Positions 16,553 through 24,532 of a stretch of DNA of 64,000 nucleotides are shown in pieces. The stretch is from positions 124,001-188,000 of the forward strand of contig CAWGQN010000001.1 in the NCBI GenBank assembly GCA_963824885.1, read 5' to 3'. The DNA comes from CAWGQN01 sp963824885. GTDB taxonomy: Bacteria; Actinomycetota; Actinomycetes; Actinomycetales; Microbacteriaceae. Under the pieces are notes generated by a model that was not told the DNA's origin, did not search any database, and saw only the letters and a program-made list of their open reading frames with translations. A program made the translations under genes and the position numbers. Numbering within the stretch: the first letter of the stretch is position 1; each line of letters opens with the position of its first letter.

Positions 16553-18793
16553 ATGGCTGATCCGTGGGTAAAGACTGTTCAGGACTGGCTCAACGCGACG
16601 TATTCCGGTGTGTCTGGTTGGAATCGTGTGCCGTCGAATGGCAAAACAGGTTGGGCCACGATGCACGGTCTGACGCGAGCGCTCCAGCACGAACTTGGCA
16701 TCACAGCGCTCTCGGATAACTTCGGCCCAGGCACGCGCGGTGCCCTAACACGTGTTGGCGACATTGGGCCGTCCACGTCTGCGGCTGGCGTGAATATGAG
16801 CCGGGTTAATAACATCATTCGCGGGGGTCTCTTCTGCAAGGGATACAACGGCGGAAACGGGGTTCTCGACGGCACGTATAGCGCTTTGACTGTCAGGGCC
16901 GTCAAGAATCTGCGCCGTCATATTGGGCTGCCCGAAGGCAGTGGAGTAATGATGACGAAGCTTTTCAAAGCGCTCTTGACAATGGATGCCTACGAGTTGC
17001 TCACTGGTGGCACCGAAGCGGTCCGGGCGATCCAGCAAAACCTCAACGCACGGTACGTGCATCGAGCGGATTTCTTTGTGATCCCTGCCGATGGCATCCT
17101 GTCCCGGAACGTGCAGGACGCTTTTAAACTCGCTGTTCAATACGAACTAGGAATGGCCGACGGTGTGGCCAACGGAGTGTTTGGGCCGGGCACCAAGCGG
17201 GGCATCCGCGAGCAGGCGCACCTTCGGCAGGGTGCGACGGATACATCGAAGTATTTTGTTCACCTTTTTCAGGCGGCGATGAATTTCAACGGGTATCCGA
17301 CCCCATACGACGGCAATTTCTCTGCGCCATTGAAATCATCTGTCCAGGAGTTTCAACGTTTTTGTGCTCTTCCCGTTTCGGGTGAAGCGGACTTCCAAAC
17401 GTGGGCGTCGCTGATGGTGAGTACCGGGGACACAGACCGTCCCGGAACTGCGGTGGACTGTGTCACCACGATCACGCCTGAGCGCGCTCGAACGCTGATC
17501 GCTAATGGCTACCAAACGGTGGGACGGTATCTCACCAATTCTCCTGTGGCCGATCCGCTCGATAAGAACATCAAATCCGGGGAATTGTCAACAATCTTCT
17601 CCAATGGTCTGACTGTGTTTCCGATCTTCCAGGAGGGCGGAGACGGACTTGAATACTTCAACCACGCCAAAGGCCTCTACGCCGGCGCCCGCGCCTATGA
17701 CGCCGCCCAGTCGTACCGGTTCAAACGAGGCACAACCATCTACTTTGCGGTGGATTTCGACGCAATGGAACAAGAGGTCATCGATCACGTTGTCCCGTAT
17801 TTCGAGGGAATCCAGACGGCGATTGCTCAACGGGGAAGCGTCTACCGCGTCGGCATCTACGGGTCAAGGAACACATGCATCATCGTGTCGAAACGCGGCC
17901 TCGCATCACTGAGCTTCGTCAGCGGAATGTCAACCGGATACAGCGGAAATCTTGGCTACCCCCTCCCGAAAAACTGGGCCTTCGACCAAATCCTCGAATA
18001 CACCATCGGCACCGGCGCTGGCGCTATCGGAATCGACAAAGACATCAAATCAGGCCGAGACAACGGACAATCAGCGGTTGACACGGTTGACCCGGCAGGA
18101 CTCCTCGACGTTCGACTCCCCGAAACGTCTCGGCCTGCTTTGCGCGCACAACTGGTGACGTTGCTCGACAACACACTGACCGCAGAGCAAAAGCATGTCC
18201 TGTTACGGCAGAGAAACCAGGCCGTCGATCTCGTGTTCAAACACGATGCCCTTGTCACGAATCTGGCGCGCGGATACCGGATGCCGAAGGCGCTAATCCA
18301 AACGATTCTCCTGTGGGAATCGGCATGCGAAAATCATCTCGACTCGATTGCAGATAGTCAGGTGCGAGCAACATACAACTATGTGCTGAGTCCGGACGCC
18401 CGTATCGGCCCAGCCGCCGTTCAAGTGCCCTTGTTCGACTCGTCGACTGGACCCTGCCAAATATTTGCGGATACGGCCGTCAAGGCAATTAATTGGGGCC
18501 GAGAAATCGAGCTTACTCAATTGCCAGCACGGAATCTCGAAAATAAATCGGACATGTTCGCTGTATGGGGCCAACTCAATACTGACGAATCATTCAACGT
18601 CACGCTTGCCGCGCTTGTGCTGCTCCATGGCGCTTCGCAAGAAGGGCTTCCTGTCGGCAGCCTCGACTACTCGGCGTCTGCCATCAAGAAGGTTCTCCGT
18701 AGGTACAACGGAAGCCTCAATTGGGGTGAAGAAAGGTATCCTCTCTACGAGATGTTTGAAAACGCCAACCGAGCAGCCCGAGCGGCCTCGTGA
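16553..18793 (+). CDS. Peptidoglycan-binding / DUF1906 glycoside-hydrolase-like protein
   Basis: AGGAG lies 6 nt before the ATG. The 746 residues show PG-binding-type modules at the N-terminus (about 3-75, with RALQHELGITALSDNFGPGT, and further repeats to about 290). A DUF1906/Rv2525c-like GH25-related TIM barrel follows (about 300-515: TVGRYLTNS, VFPIFQEGG, TIYFAVDFDA, VGIYGSRNTC, MSTGYSGNLG). The C-terminal domain (about 530-746) has LLWESACENH (E588) and SSTGPCQIFADTA, resembling a lytic-transglycosylase active site, though this is weak. There is no signal peptide, so export or release must be by another route. A muralytic role is likely but unproven. Confidence 0.85.
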   Translation: MADPWVKTVQDWLNATYSGVSGWNRVPSNGKTGWATMHGLTRALQHELGITALSDNFGPGTRGALTRVGDIGPSTSAAGVNMSRVNNIIRGGLFCKGYNGGNGVLDGTYSALTVRAVKNLRRHIGLPEGSGVMMTKLFKALLTMDAYELLTGGTEAVRAIQQNLNARYVHRADFFVIPADGILSRNVQDAFKLAVQYELGMADGVANGVFGPGTKRGIREQAHLRQGATDTSKYFVHLFQAAMNFNGYPTPYDGNFSAPLKSSVQEFQRFCALPVSGEADFQTWASLMVSTGDTDRPGTAVDCVTTITPERARTLIANGYQTVGRYLTNSPVADPLDKNIKSGELSTIFSNGLTVFPIFQEGGDGLEYFNHAKGLYAGARAYDAAQSYRFKRGTTIYFAVDFDAMEQEVIDHVVPYFEGIQTAIAQRGSVYRVGIYGSRNTCIIVSKRGLASLSFVSGMSTGYSGNLGYPLPKNWAFDQILEYTIGTGAGAIGIDKDIKSGRDNGQSAVDTVDPAGLLDVRLPETSRPALRAQLVTLLDNTLTAEQKHVLLRQRNQAVDLVFKHDALVTNLARGYRMPKALIQTILLWESACENHLDSIADSQVRATYNYVLSPDARIGPAAVQVPLFDSSTGPCQIFADTAVKAINWGREIELTQLPARNLENKSDMFAVWGQLNTDESFNVTLAALVLLHGASQEGLPVGSLDYSASAIKKVLRRYNGSLNWGEERYPLYEMFENANRAARAAS

Positions 18794-18900
18794 AATCGAA
18801 ACGCTGCCGCCCCAAATAAGAGTGCGTCCCTACTGCTTGGGGTGTGTTCCTAGATAACAATTCTGCTTCGGCGCGCTTACGTCGATCCGAAGGTTCTGGT

Positions 18901-19314
18901 ATGCATGATGTCATGCGCCTGATTCGAACTCGTTCTCTGGTGGCGCGTACAAGAAGGTGGCCTGTCGTCGTGGCCCTGGCCCTCGGAGGAGCTCTTTTCG
19001 CGGTGGCAATTGGATCGTTTCCGGTTGCCTTGTACTGGGGGCTTTGGACCACCGAATGGGCCGCGCAATCCGTTGTCTCGTACGCAAAACAACAATCCAA
19101 CATCGAAGACGTAACAGTTTCTGTCCAACCGAAGGTCGAGGATGGCGCCTGGGGAAGCGGCGGCCCGCAGTATGACGCTGGAGCATACCGTGCGACTATT
19201 CGGCTTCACTTTTCCGGGGAAACCGATCGGGAAGCGGTAAACGACGTGGTAGGCGACGTGACAGCCTATGCTGAGTCCCTGCGCAACCGGAATGAATGGT
19301 CGATTCTGAACTGA
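18901..19314 (+). CDS. Small membrane-anchored protein of unknown function
   Basis: From ATG 18901 (AAGG about 7 nt upstream) the 137-residue product has a basic cytoplasmic start, one long hydrophobic span (about 19-50, VVVALALGGALFAVAIG onward) and a soluble Asp/Glu/Val-rich C-terminal domain. I do not recognise the family. It follows the lysin gene on the same strand (107 bp) inside the bacteriocin island, so an immunity or release role is possible but not shown. Confidence 0.6.
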   Translation: MHDVMRLIRTRSLVARTRRWPVVVALALGGALFAVAIGSFPVALYWGLWTTEWAAQSVVSYAKQQSNIEDVTVSVQPKVEDGAWGSGGPQYDAGAYRATIRLHFSGETDREAVNDVVGDVTAYAESLRNRNEWSILN

Positions 19315-19356
19315 GCCGGCGGCGGCGGCGGGCAATCATCGATCTTTTCTTGGCGC

Positions 19357-19821
19357 CTATCGGAACACGAGATAGAAAACGGCAACGGGGAGAGTACCAA
19401 CAAGAAACCCTGGGAGAAGCCCAACGAGAATCCCGTAAAGAGCGGCGCCCCACGGATCAATTTGTCGTTTATGGGCGAGTTCGTGAGTGCATCCGGCGAG
19501 AACGCCCAACCAAAAAAGGCTGCCGATGGCAGCAAGGAACAGGGCGACCTCCGGGAAGACGATTTCTTTCGTGTCCACCCACCATCCGAAAGCGTCTCCG
19601 AGCCAATGCAGGTAGTAGGCCCACGGCCCACCAATCGGTATGGCCGCTATGACACCCGCCACAAAATAAAGGAGGGCGATGCGGCGGCCGATCTTTTTCC
19701 GTGATGAGGGGACGCATAACTGTGGCTTCACGGGAGTGTCCACCGTCGTAGGCTCCTGATGCTTACCGCTCGCTACCCCGACCACTTGCCCCGGCAACGA
19801 GACATCCCCCGAGTCCGTCAT
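19357..19821 (-). CDS. Polytopic membrane protein of unknown function
   Basis: The 154-residue product begins MTDSGDVS, has a polar N-terminus to about residue 45 and then three or four hydrophobic segments (YFVAGVIAAIPIGG, VALFLAAIGSLFWLGVLAG, GILVGLLPGFLVGTLPVAVF). Gly/Pro-rich helices of this kind occur in small channel-like or immunity proteins, but no family is recognised. It converges on the preceding membrane protein with a 42-bp gap and lies downstream of the ABC ATPase on the same strand, so it could be the last gene of the bacteriocin transcript. The open frame extends to 19971 but the upstream part is Pro/Ser/Arg-rich and unlikely. Confidence 0.55.
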   Translation of the reverse strand: MTDSGDVSLPGQVVGVASGKHQEPTTVDTPVKPQLCVPSSRKKIGRRIALLYFVAGVIAAIPIGGPWAYYLHWLGDAFGWWVDTKEIVFPEVALFLAAIGSLFWLGVLAGCTHELAHKRQIDPWGAALYGILVGLLPGFLVGTLPVAVFYLVFR

Positions 19822-20123
19822 ATTCCAGAGCTTAGCGACATGCTCGAATGGCCGTCCAGGCCGGGATGCTGGTGGGGGCGTCGAGTGATGCGCAGGCGGA
19901 GATAAGCGGTTGAAGAAGCAGATTGAGGAAACCTCGCGGGCATTTCGGCGCGAACTTTTTCGTTGAGCCACACCATCTCGTCGGGGTGCCGTCCGCTGAG
20001 CAGCGGGAAAGAGATTTCGTAAATCGTCGTTGTCGGGGTGTACACAGCATGGCTATTCGCGCTGACGAGGTGCGCCACCAAGCGTGATTTCTCGATCACT
20101 TCGTCCGGATACGGAGGTGTCAT
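19818..20123 (-). CDS. Doubtful small ORF linking ABC ATPase and membrane protein
   Basis: A 101-codon frame begins inside the 3' end of the ABC ATPase gene and its stop overlaps the next ATG as ATGA, an arrangement used elsewhere in this genome. The middle of the predicted protein looks plausible, but there is no ribosome-binding site and no known family, and the last 25 residues look non-coding. It may be a shadow; the 231-bp gap otherwise holds nothing I recognise. Confidence 0.2.
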   Translation of the reverse strand: MTPPYPDEVIEKSRLVAHLVSANSHAVYTPTTTIYEISFPLLSGRHPDEMVWLNEKVRAEMPARFPQSASSTAYLRLRITRRPHQHPGLDGHSSMSLSSGI

Positions 20124-20718
20124 GCGTCACGACAATGACGGATTTACCCGCGTCCGCGAGGGTTTTGGTGAGGCTCAGGACGTGGTCTCGGTTGGCACTG
20201 TCGAGCGAGCCCGTTGGTTCGTCGGCAAGGATTAGGTGGCACGGCTTGAGGATGAGGCGGGCAATCGCGAGACGCTGTTGTTCTCCGCCTGAGAGCTCAT
20301 ACACTTTGCGATTCGCGTCAAGGTCGAGGCCGACGCGTTCCATCGCGCGTGTCCGAGTTTCTCTTTTTTCTTTGCGCGTTCCCGGGGTGTAGGTTTGTGC
20401 AATCGTGAGGTTTTCGGTCACGGTTGCGTTGTCGATGAGGGCGTAGTTTTGAAAGAGGTATCCGAGGCGCAACCGCAGGAGTATGCGTGCTCGGCGGCTG
20501 CCCGGTTTGGGGGCGCGGCGGCCAAATAGTGTGATCTGCCCGCTGTCGGGCCGATCCAGCAGGCCAAGCATGTTCAGAACCGTCGTTTTGCCGCTTCCGC
20601 TGGGACCGGTAATGGCGACGATCTCGCCCGCGTGCACCGTGAGACTCAGGTTTGAGACGATTTCGTGGCCGCGGAAGCTTTTGTGGACGTTTATGAGTTC
20701 GCAAACGGTGTCAGACAT
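20053..20718 (-). CDS. Bacteriocin-type ABC transporter, ATP-binding subunit
   Basis: The 221 residues form a MacB/LolD-class ATPase: Walker A GPSGSGKTT, Q-loop YLFQNYALI, signature LSGGEQQRLAIAR, Walker B LILADEPTGSLD and switch VVTHD. Its ATG shares one base with the permease stop (TAATG), so the pair is translationally coupled. It would power the FtsX-like permease encoded upstream, for export of the lactococcin-972-like peptide or for immunity. The earlier in-frame start at 20769 lies within the permease gene. Confidence 0.9.
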   Translation of the reverse strand: MSDTVCELINVHKSFRGHEIVSNLSLTVHAGEIVAITGPSGSGKTTVLNMLGLLDRPDSGQITLFGRRAPKPGSRRARILLRLRLGYLFQNYALIDNATVTENLTIAQTYTPGTRKEKRETRTRAMERVGLDLDANRKVYELSGGEQQRLAIARLILKPCHLILADEPTGSLDSANRDHVLSLTKTLADAGKSVIVVTHDTSVSGRSDREITLGGAPRQRE

Positions 20719-22946
20719 TAGAGGTCCCCTTTCAGAATGGTGAGAGTGCGCCGTCGTTCGGTGACCCACAGCACTCCAATGGCGACGACGCCCTGAACGA
20801 CACCGATGGCGACAGCCGCGGTGAGCGTGGATTGCGGCCCCGTGTCAGTGTAGGAGAACGGCCGGAAACCGATCGAGACCAGCCCGACACCGAGCACGGC
20901 CTGGACCGTCCACACAAGTGCTCCCAGCCTGATGAACTCCCGGTAGCGCCGCCACGGTGACAAGCCAAACAAGCCGCGAACGACAATCGTGCGCGAAAAC
21001 CGCTCAAACGCGATCGTCAACGCTTGCGCGGTGACAATGACGAGCAATACGGCCAGAGCGCCGAGCACGATCATGGTGTTGCGCAGGCTTTCTTGGAGGT
21101 AGCCAATCTCGGAGAGCTGATATTCGTTAATGGTCGCCAAATGGCGCAGGTTGTCGTCAAGATTGAGTCTTGTGAGCAGCGGATGGAGGGCGGTGATCGT
21201 GGCCTGGGAACTCCCTTCGATCAGCGGAACCTTCAGTCCACCGTCGGGGCCACCCGTGACGGCACTGAGTCGGTCATTACCCAGACTGTTGGCCTGCGTC
21301 ATGACTTGAACAATGGGATCCTCAACCGAACCACCGGACGAAGCGGCGACCTCGGGATTAAACGCAAAAATTCGCTGGTCCTGGTCCGTCCAAATGATCC
21401 GCACGGGGTGCTCGTGCCGGGTCGCGCTCACGTCGCGATGGAAACGACTCTTCTCGGCGCGGAACCCGCCCTCGCGTCGGGTTCGGTAATATTCGGTGAT
21501 CTCGAGTTCTTGGGAGCGGAATTGCTCGGGCACGAGCACGATCCACGAGGATTCACTCTCATCAATCGTGATCGGCTGACCGTCCGTGCCACGGATCGGG
21601 TAGGCATTGAGGTAGGCAAGATTGACCGTCATTGATCGGTAGACGCCGGCCGGCAGATCGTCCTCAAGCATTTTCTCGGAGTATTGAACGGCGTCCACAT
21701 ACAAGGCCCCCCGGGCGGTGAGTGCGTCGTAGAGTACTGTCGCCTGAGTGACTTCTCGACCCCCCTTGCCGGTCTGCAGGTCGACCGAGTCGTTCCCGAT
21801 GTTAACCGGAGTGAAAACACCGTACCCGCTTGTTGAGGTCCACTGTTGCAGTGCTTCGCGTTCCTTGTTGATGACACCCACGTTGGACCAGGCGCCCGCA
21901 GCGACGACCACGAGAGCCGCCGACGTCACAACCGACAGGGCGATACCGGTTTTAAACAGCGCCCCGGTGTCACGCCGGTTTTTAAGCGCGTCCGAGACAC
22001 GCATTCGTGCCACGTAGGGGATCGTCAACAAGCTCGCCGCAGCGAGCAGGCCCACGGCAACCATCTGGCCGAATGTTACCCGTGCGACGAATCCGGCGTG
22101 CGCACCGGGCACAAGGGCCGCAAGAAAAACAAGAGCGACACCCGTAGCAGCGCCGACGATCATGAGCGGGCGACCCGTGACTGTCCACCACACTCTCGTC
22201 GCACCGTAGCCCAGCAAGCGCATCGCGCCAGCTCTCTTTGCCTCGTATAGCTGTCGATAGATAGCAAGCACCGCGGTGAACAGAAGCCCCGCAAAAACCG
22301 CGAGGTGCAAGTAAATCGGTGTGGTATTTGTCGAAATATACAACTGTCGATTCGGTGCGTCTAAATCGGAGGCCACGATCAACCGCCCCGCAAGGGTCGT
22401 GAACGCAGCAGCCGCAGCGTCCTTAAACGCCGCGCACCCGACCGACCCACACTCCGCATGGTATGTTCCCGACGCAGGCATTGCATCGAACGCCGCCCGC
22501 AATGGGCGGAACGAAAAACGCTCCTCCCCTCCCAAGACACGCACAACACCAACCGCGTGTGGGTCGTTGGTAATGGACGTGACCAAAGCATCGCCGTCTT
22601 GTGACTCCTCAGCGGTAAGGAATCTTCCAGACGAGAGGGCGGCGCCGTCGAAAACGCGAGTATCCGGCCCGGTCAACAGCACATAGTGGGTCACGAACGC
22701 GGAGTTGTTCTGATCGACCCCAACCGCCGTCCGGAAAACATTGGTACCGGTAGCTTCGGCTGCGCTTCGGAGCGCAGACAGCACCGCATCGGGATCTGTT
22801 GCGTCGCTCGGAACGGAAAACGCCTGACCTGCATGGGCTACCGCGCCCGCCATCGCCGTGCGCTCATCGTTCATTGCGTCAACAAAGTTCACACCAAACA
22901 TTGCAGCGCATACCGCGATCACGAGTCCAAACAGGACCTGTTTCAC
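20718..22946 (-). CDS. Bacteriocin-associated FtsX-like ABC permease (DUF1430-type)
   Basis: The protein of about 742 residues has one N-terminal membrane helix (VLFGLVIAVCAAMFGVNF), a long extracytoplasmic region, three helices near 240-370, a second large extracytoplasmic region with many Asp/Glu/Thr, and three C-terminal helices ending TERRRTLTILKGDL. This duplicated four-helix-plus-ectodomain plan is that of the integral membrane proteins encoded next to lactococcin 972 homologues. The GTG at 22946 is preferred to 23063, because the longer form would begin inside the gap that holds a 10-bp hairpin and its extra residues are Cys/Arg/Ser-rich. Exact start uncertain. Confidence 0.8.
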   Translation of the reverse strand: MKQVLFGLVIAVCAAMFGVNFVDAMNDERTAMAGAVAHAGQAFSVPSDATDPDAVLSALRSAAEATGTNVFRTAVGVDQNNSAFVTHYVLLTGPDTRVFDGAALSSGRFLTAEESQDGDALVTSITNDPHAVGVVRVLGGEERFSFRPLRAAFDAMPASGTYHAECGSVGCAAFKDAAAAAFTTLAGRLIVASDLDAPNRQLYISTNTTPIYLHLAVFAGLLFTAVLAIYRQLYEAKRAGAMRLLGYGATRVWWTVTGRPLMIVGAATGVALVFLAALVPGAHAGFVARVTFGQMVAVGLLAAASLLTIPYVARMRVSDALKNRRDTGALFKTGIALSVVTSAALVVVAAGAWSNVGVINKEREALQQWTSTSGYGVFTPVNIGNDSVDLQTGKGGREVTQATVLYDALTARGALYVDAVQYSEKMLEDDLPAGVYRSMTVNLAYLNAYPIRGTDGQPITIDESESSWIVLVPEQFRSQELEITEYYRTRREGGFRAEKSRFHRDVSATRHEHPVRIIWTDQDQRIFAFNPEVAASSGGSVEDPIVQVMTQANSLGNDRLSAVTGGPDGGLKVPLIEGSSQATITALHPLLTRLNLDDNLRHLATINEYQLSEIGYLQESLRNTMIVLGALAVLLVIVTAQALTIAFERFSRTIVVRGLFGLSPWRRYREFIRLGALVWTVQAVLGVGLVSIGFRPFSYTDTGPQSTLTAAVAIGVVQGVVAIGVLWVTERRRTLTILKGDL

Positions 22947-23001
22947 CAGCTCACCACACCCTCGACACTCCGACGTCCCCGCACGCCGCCGACACGCAAG
23001 C

Positions 23002-23036
23002 GGGTCGGCGGACCCACAAAAAGAACCCGCCGACCC
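23002..23036 (-). terminator. Intercistronic hairpin between bacteriocin and permease genes
   Basis: A perfect 10-bp inverted repeat (23002-23011 with 23027-23036) around a 15-nt loop lies 49 nt after the bacteriocin stop and about 56 nt before the permease start. There is no T-run after it, so partial termination or mRNA 3'-end stabilisation is more likely than full termination. It would favour high bacteriocin and low transporter expression. Confidence 0.55.
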
Positions 23037-23084
23037 CGACAACCGAGGTGATAACTTCCACACCCCCGGATCGGTTGTTAGTCC

Positions 23085-23393
23085 TTATTTTGTATTCCAC
23101 CATTGGGCTGCCTGCTCGCTCGCACCACACTGGAGGTCAACCTTCGCCCAATGAGTGGCCTCGGCAGGGTGCGATCTGGAGTGCGGGCCACACGTAGCCG
23201 CAGCGGAATGGTCCTTGCTTGGGTGATTGTAGTGAGACCAGGTTTTCTTGAACCACGGCGGTTCAAACGCGGTCCCATAATTCCACTGGCCGCCACCCAC
23301 GCTGACGATCGTACTTGCGAGTGCGGGAGCTGCCGCACTGATCGTCAACGCACCGACCAGGACTCCCCCCGCAAGCAGGCGCTTAACATTCAT
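23085..23393 (-). CDS. Lactococcin 972 family bacteriocin precursor
   Basis: The 102-residue product has a Sec signal peptide (MNVKRLLAGG then a hydrophobic core, cleavage after APALA near residue 26). The mature peptide of about 76 residues carries the family pattern GGGQWNYG, TWSHYNHPSKDHSA, SRSHPAEATHWAKV and an aromatic C-terminus. Lactococcin 972 binds lipid II and blocks septum formation in sensitive cells. The ATG at 23393 has GGAG about 7 nt upstream; the frame is open through the leader repeat to 23480. It is followed by its hairpin, the permease and the ATPase, the standard order. Two cysteines in the mature part are not typical of the founding member. Confidence 0.88.
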   Translation of the reverse strand: MNVKRLLAGGVLVGALTISAAAPALASTIVSVGGGQWNYGTAFEPPWFKKTWSHYNHPSKDHSAAATCGPHSRSHPAEATHWAKVDLQCGASEQAAQWWNTK

Positions 23394-23414
23394 GAGTGTC
23401 TCCATTCTTCTTAC

Positions 23415-23495
23415 CGGCCAGAGTTGGCCCTTACGAGGCACAACAATGGCACGGCCCTGCATAGGCCCACAAGACTTCAACAGAAGAATTCACCC
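23415..23495 (-). repeat. Leader repeat copy B (upstream of the bacteriocin gene)
   Basis: This is the inverted counterpart of 16426-16506, the same length with 12 differences by my count. It ends 22 nt before the bacteriocin ATG. A GGCCA/TGGCC hairpin with a 4-nt loop is at its downstream end. Its short open frame is in phase with the bacteriocin gene, unlike copy A where it stops. It likely holds the promoter or an RNA control element. Confidence 0.75.
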
Positions 23496-23608
23496 CTACG
23501 CGAGTTACAGTTTGGTTCTACTGAGGTTTCGGTGGGTCGAGCGCGACACCGGTGGCCGTCGCAACAGCCGAGGAAGGTGCGTCCCATGGAGCCCACGAAA
23601 CGATTGAG

Positions 23609-23629
23609 GCGGGGGCGCCACGACCCCGC
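23609..23629 (-). terminator. Possible ftsY terminator hairpin
   Basis: A 6-bp GC-only inverted repeat with a 9-nt loop begins 4 nt after the ftsY stop on the minus strand. No clear T-tract follows. It may separate the conserved ftsY operon from the bacteriocin leader. Confidence 0.4.
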
Positions 23630-23632
23630 TGC

Positions 23633-24508
23633 TCACCCAATAAGCTGCCCCACGAAGACGTGCGGAGTGAAGCCCGTGAGGTCACCGATCCCCTCGCCTT
23701 GGCCGACGAGTTTGATGGGAATTCCCGTCTTCTCTTGAACCGCGAGCACAAAGCCGCCCTTCGCCGAACCGTCGAGTTTTGTCAGCACGAATCCGGTGAC
23801 CCCAGCGTGTTCGATAAAGGCGTGCGCTTGAGCGAGGCCGTTTTGACCGGTCGTCGCGTCGAGCACGAGCAGAACCTCGGCAATGGGCGCTTGCTTTTCG
23901 ATCACCCGGCGAATCTTGGCAAGCTCGTCCATGAGACCGCTCTTGGTCTGAAGTCGCCCAGCTGTATCAATAATCGCAATATCGATGTGCTGCGCCGTCG
24001 CGCGCTCAATCGTTTGAAACGCAACCGACGCGGGATCTTGGCCCTCGTGCTCGGGTCGCACAATGTGAGCGCCCGCCCGTTCCGCCCACGTCGCGAGCTG
24101 CTCAACCGCGGCGGCTCGAAACGTGTCAGCAGCGCCGACGACGACCGAGCGGCCGTGAGCGCGCAGAAAATGCGCAAACTTTCCAATCGTGGTTGTTTTT
24201 CCCACCCCGTTGACACCGACAATCAGAACGACCGCGGGTCGCTCGGTGAGTCGAAGCGTTGGGTCGAGTCGTGCAAAGCGTTCTTCGAGGGTCTCGCGAA
24301 GCATTCGATCGAGGTCACGAGGATCAGTCGTGCGAAACCGCGCAACCTTGGCTCGAAGATCCGCGATGATCGCGTCACTCGTGTCGGGTCCAAAGTCAGC
24401 CCCAATGAGAGCGTCTTCCAGGTTGTCCCACGTTTCGGCATCGATCATTTGCTGCTGGAAAACCCCTCGCAGCGCGCTCGCAAGTGACCACGATGTTCGT
24501 TCCGCCAT
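23633..24508 (-). CDS. ftsY: Signal recognition particle receptor FtsY
   Basis: The 291-residue protein has a short N domain and the SRP G domain: GVNGVGKTTTIGKFA, GAADTFRAAAVEQL, IIDTAGRLQTK, TKLDGSAKGG and GQGEGIGDL. It docks ribosome-SRP complexes at the membrane. It lacks the long acidic A domain of E. coli FtsY, as is usual in actinobacteria. It lies 24 nt downstream of smc. Confidence 0.96.
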   Translation of the reverse strand: MAERTSWSLASALRGVFQQQMIDAETWDNLEDALIGADFGPDTSDAIIADLRAKVARFRTTDPRDLDRMLRETLEERFARLDPTLRLTERPAVVLIVGVNGVGKTTTIGKFAHFLRAHGRSVVVGAADTFRAAAVEQLATWAERAGAHIVRPEHEGQDPASVAFQTIERATAQHIDIAIIDTAGRLQTKSGLMDELAKIRRVIEKQAPIAEVLLVLDATTGQNGLAQAHAFIEHAGVTGFVLTKLDGSAKGGFVLAVQEKTGIPIKLVGQGEGIGDLTGFTPHVFVGQLIG

Positions 24509-24532
24509 GCGACAAGAGTAGTGCCGACGGGT

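Noticed and set aside
16553..18793. Prophage endolysin with prophage remnant
   Set aside because: No terminase, portal, tail, integrase or holin genes nearby; DUF1906 proteins are common chromosomal genes in actinobacteria.
20040..20130. Frameshift at the 3' end of the ABC ATPase gene
   Set aside because: The alternate frame resembles a continuation (PDEVIEKSRLVAHL), but the existing frame ends with a proper D-loop, VVTHD and SDREITLGG, so the gene is intact.
16426..23495. Insertion sequence or transposon with terminal inverted repeats
   Set aside because: No transposase in between and each repeat lies precisely as a 5' leader of a gene; kept as a leader repeat rather than an IS.
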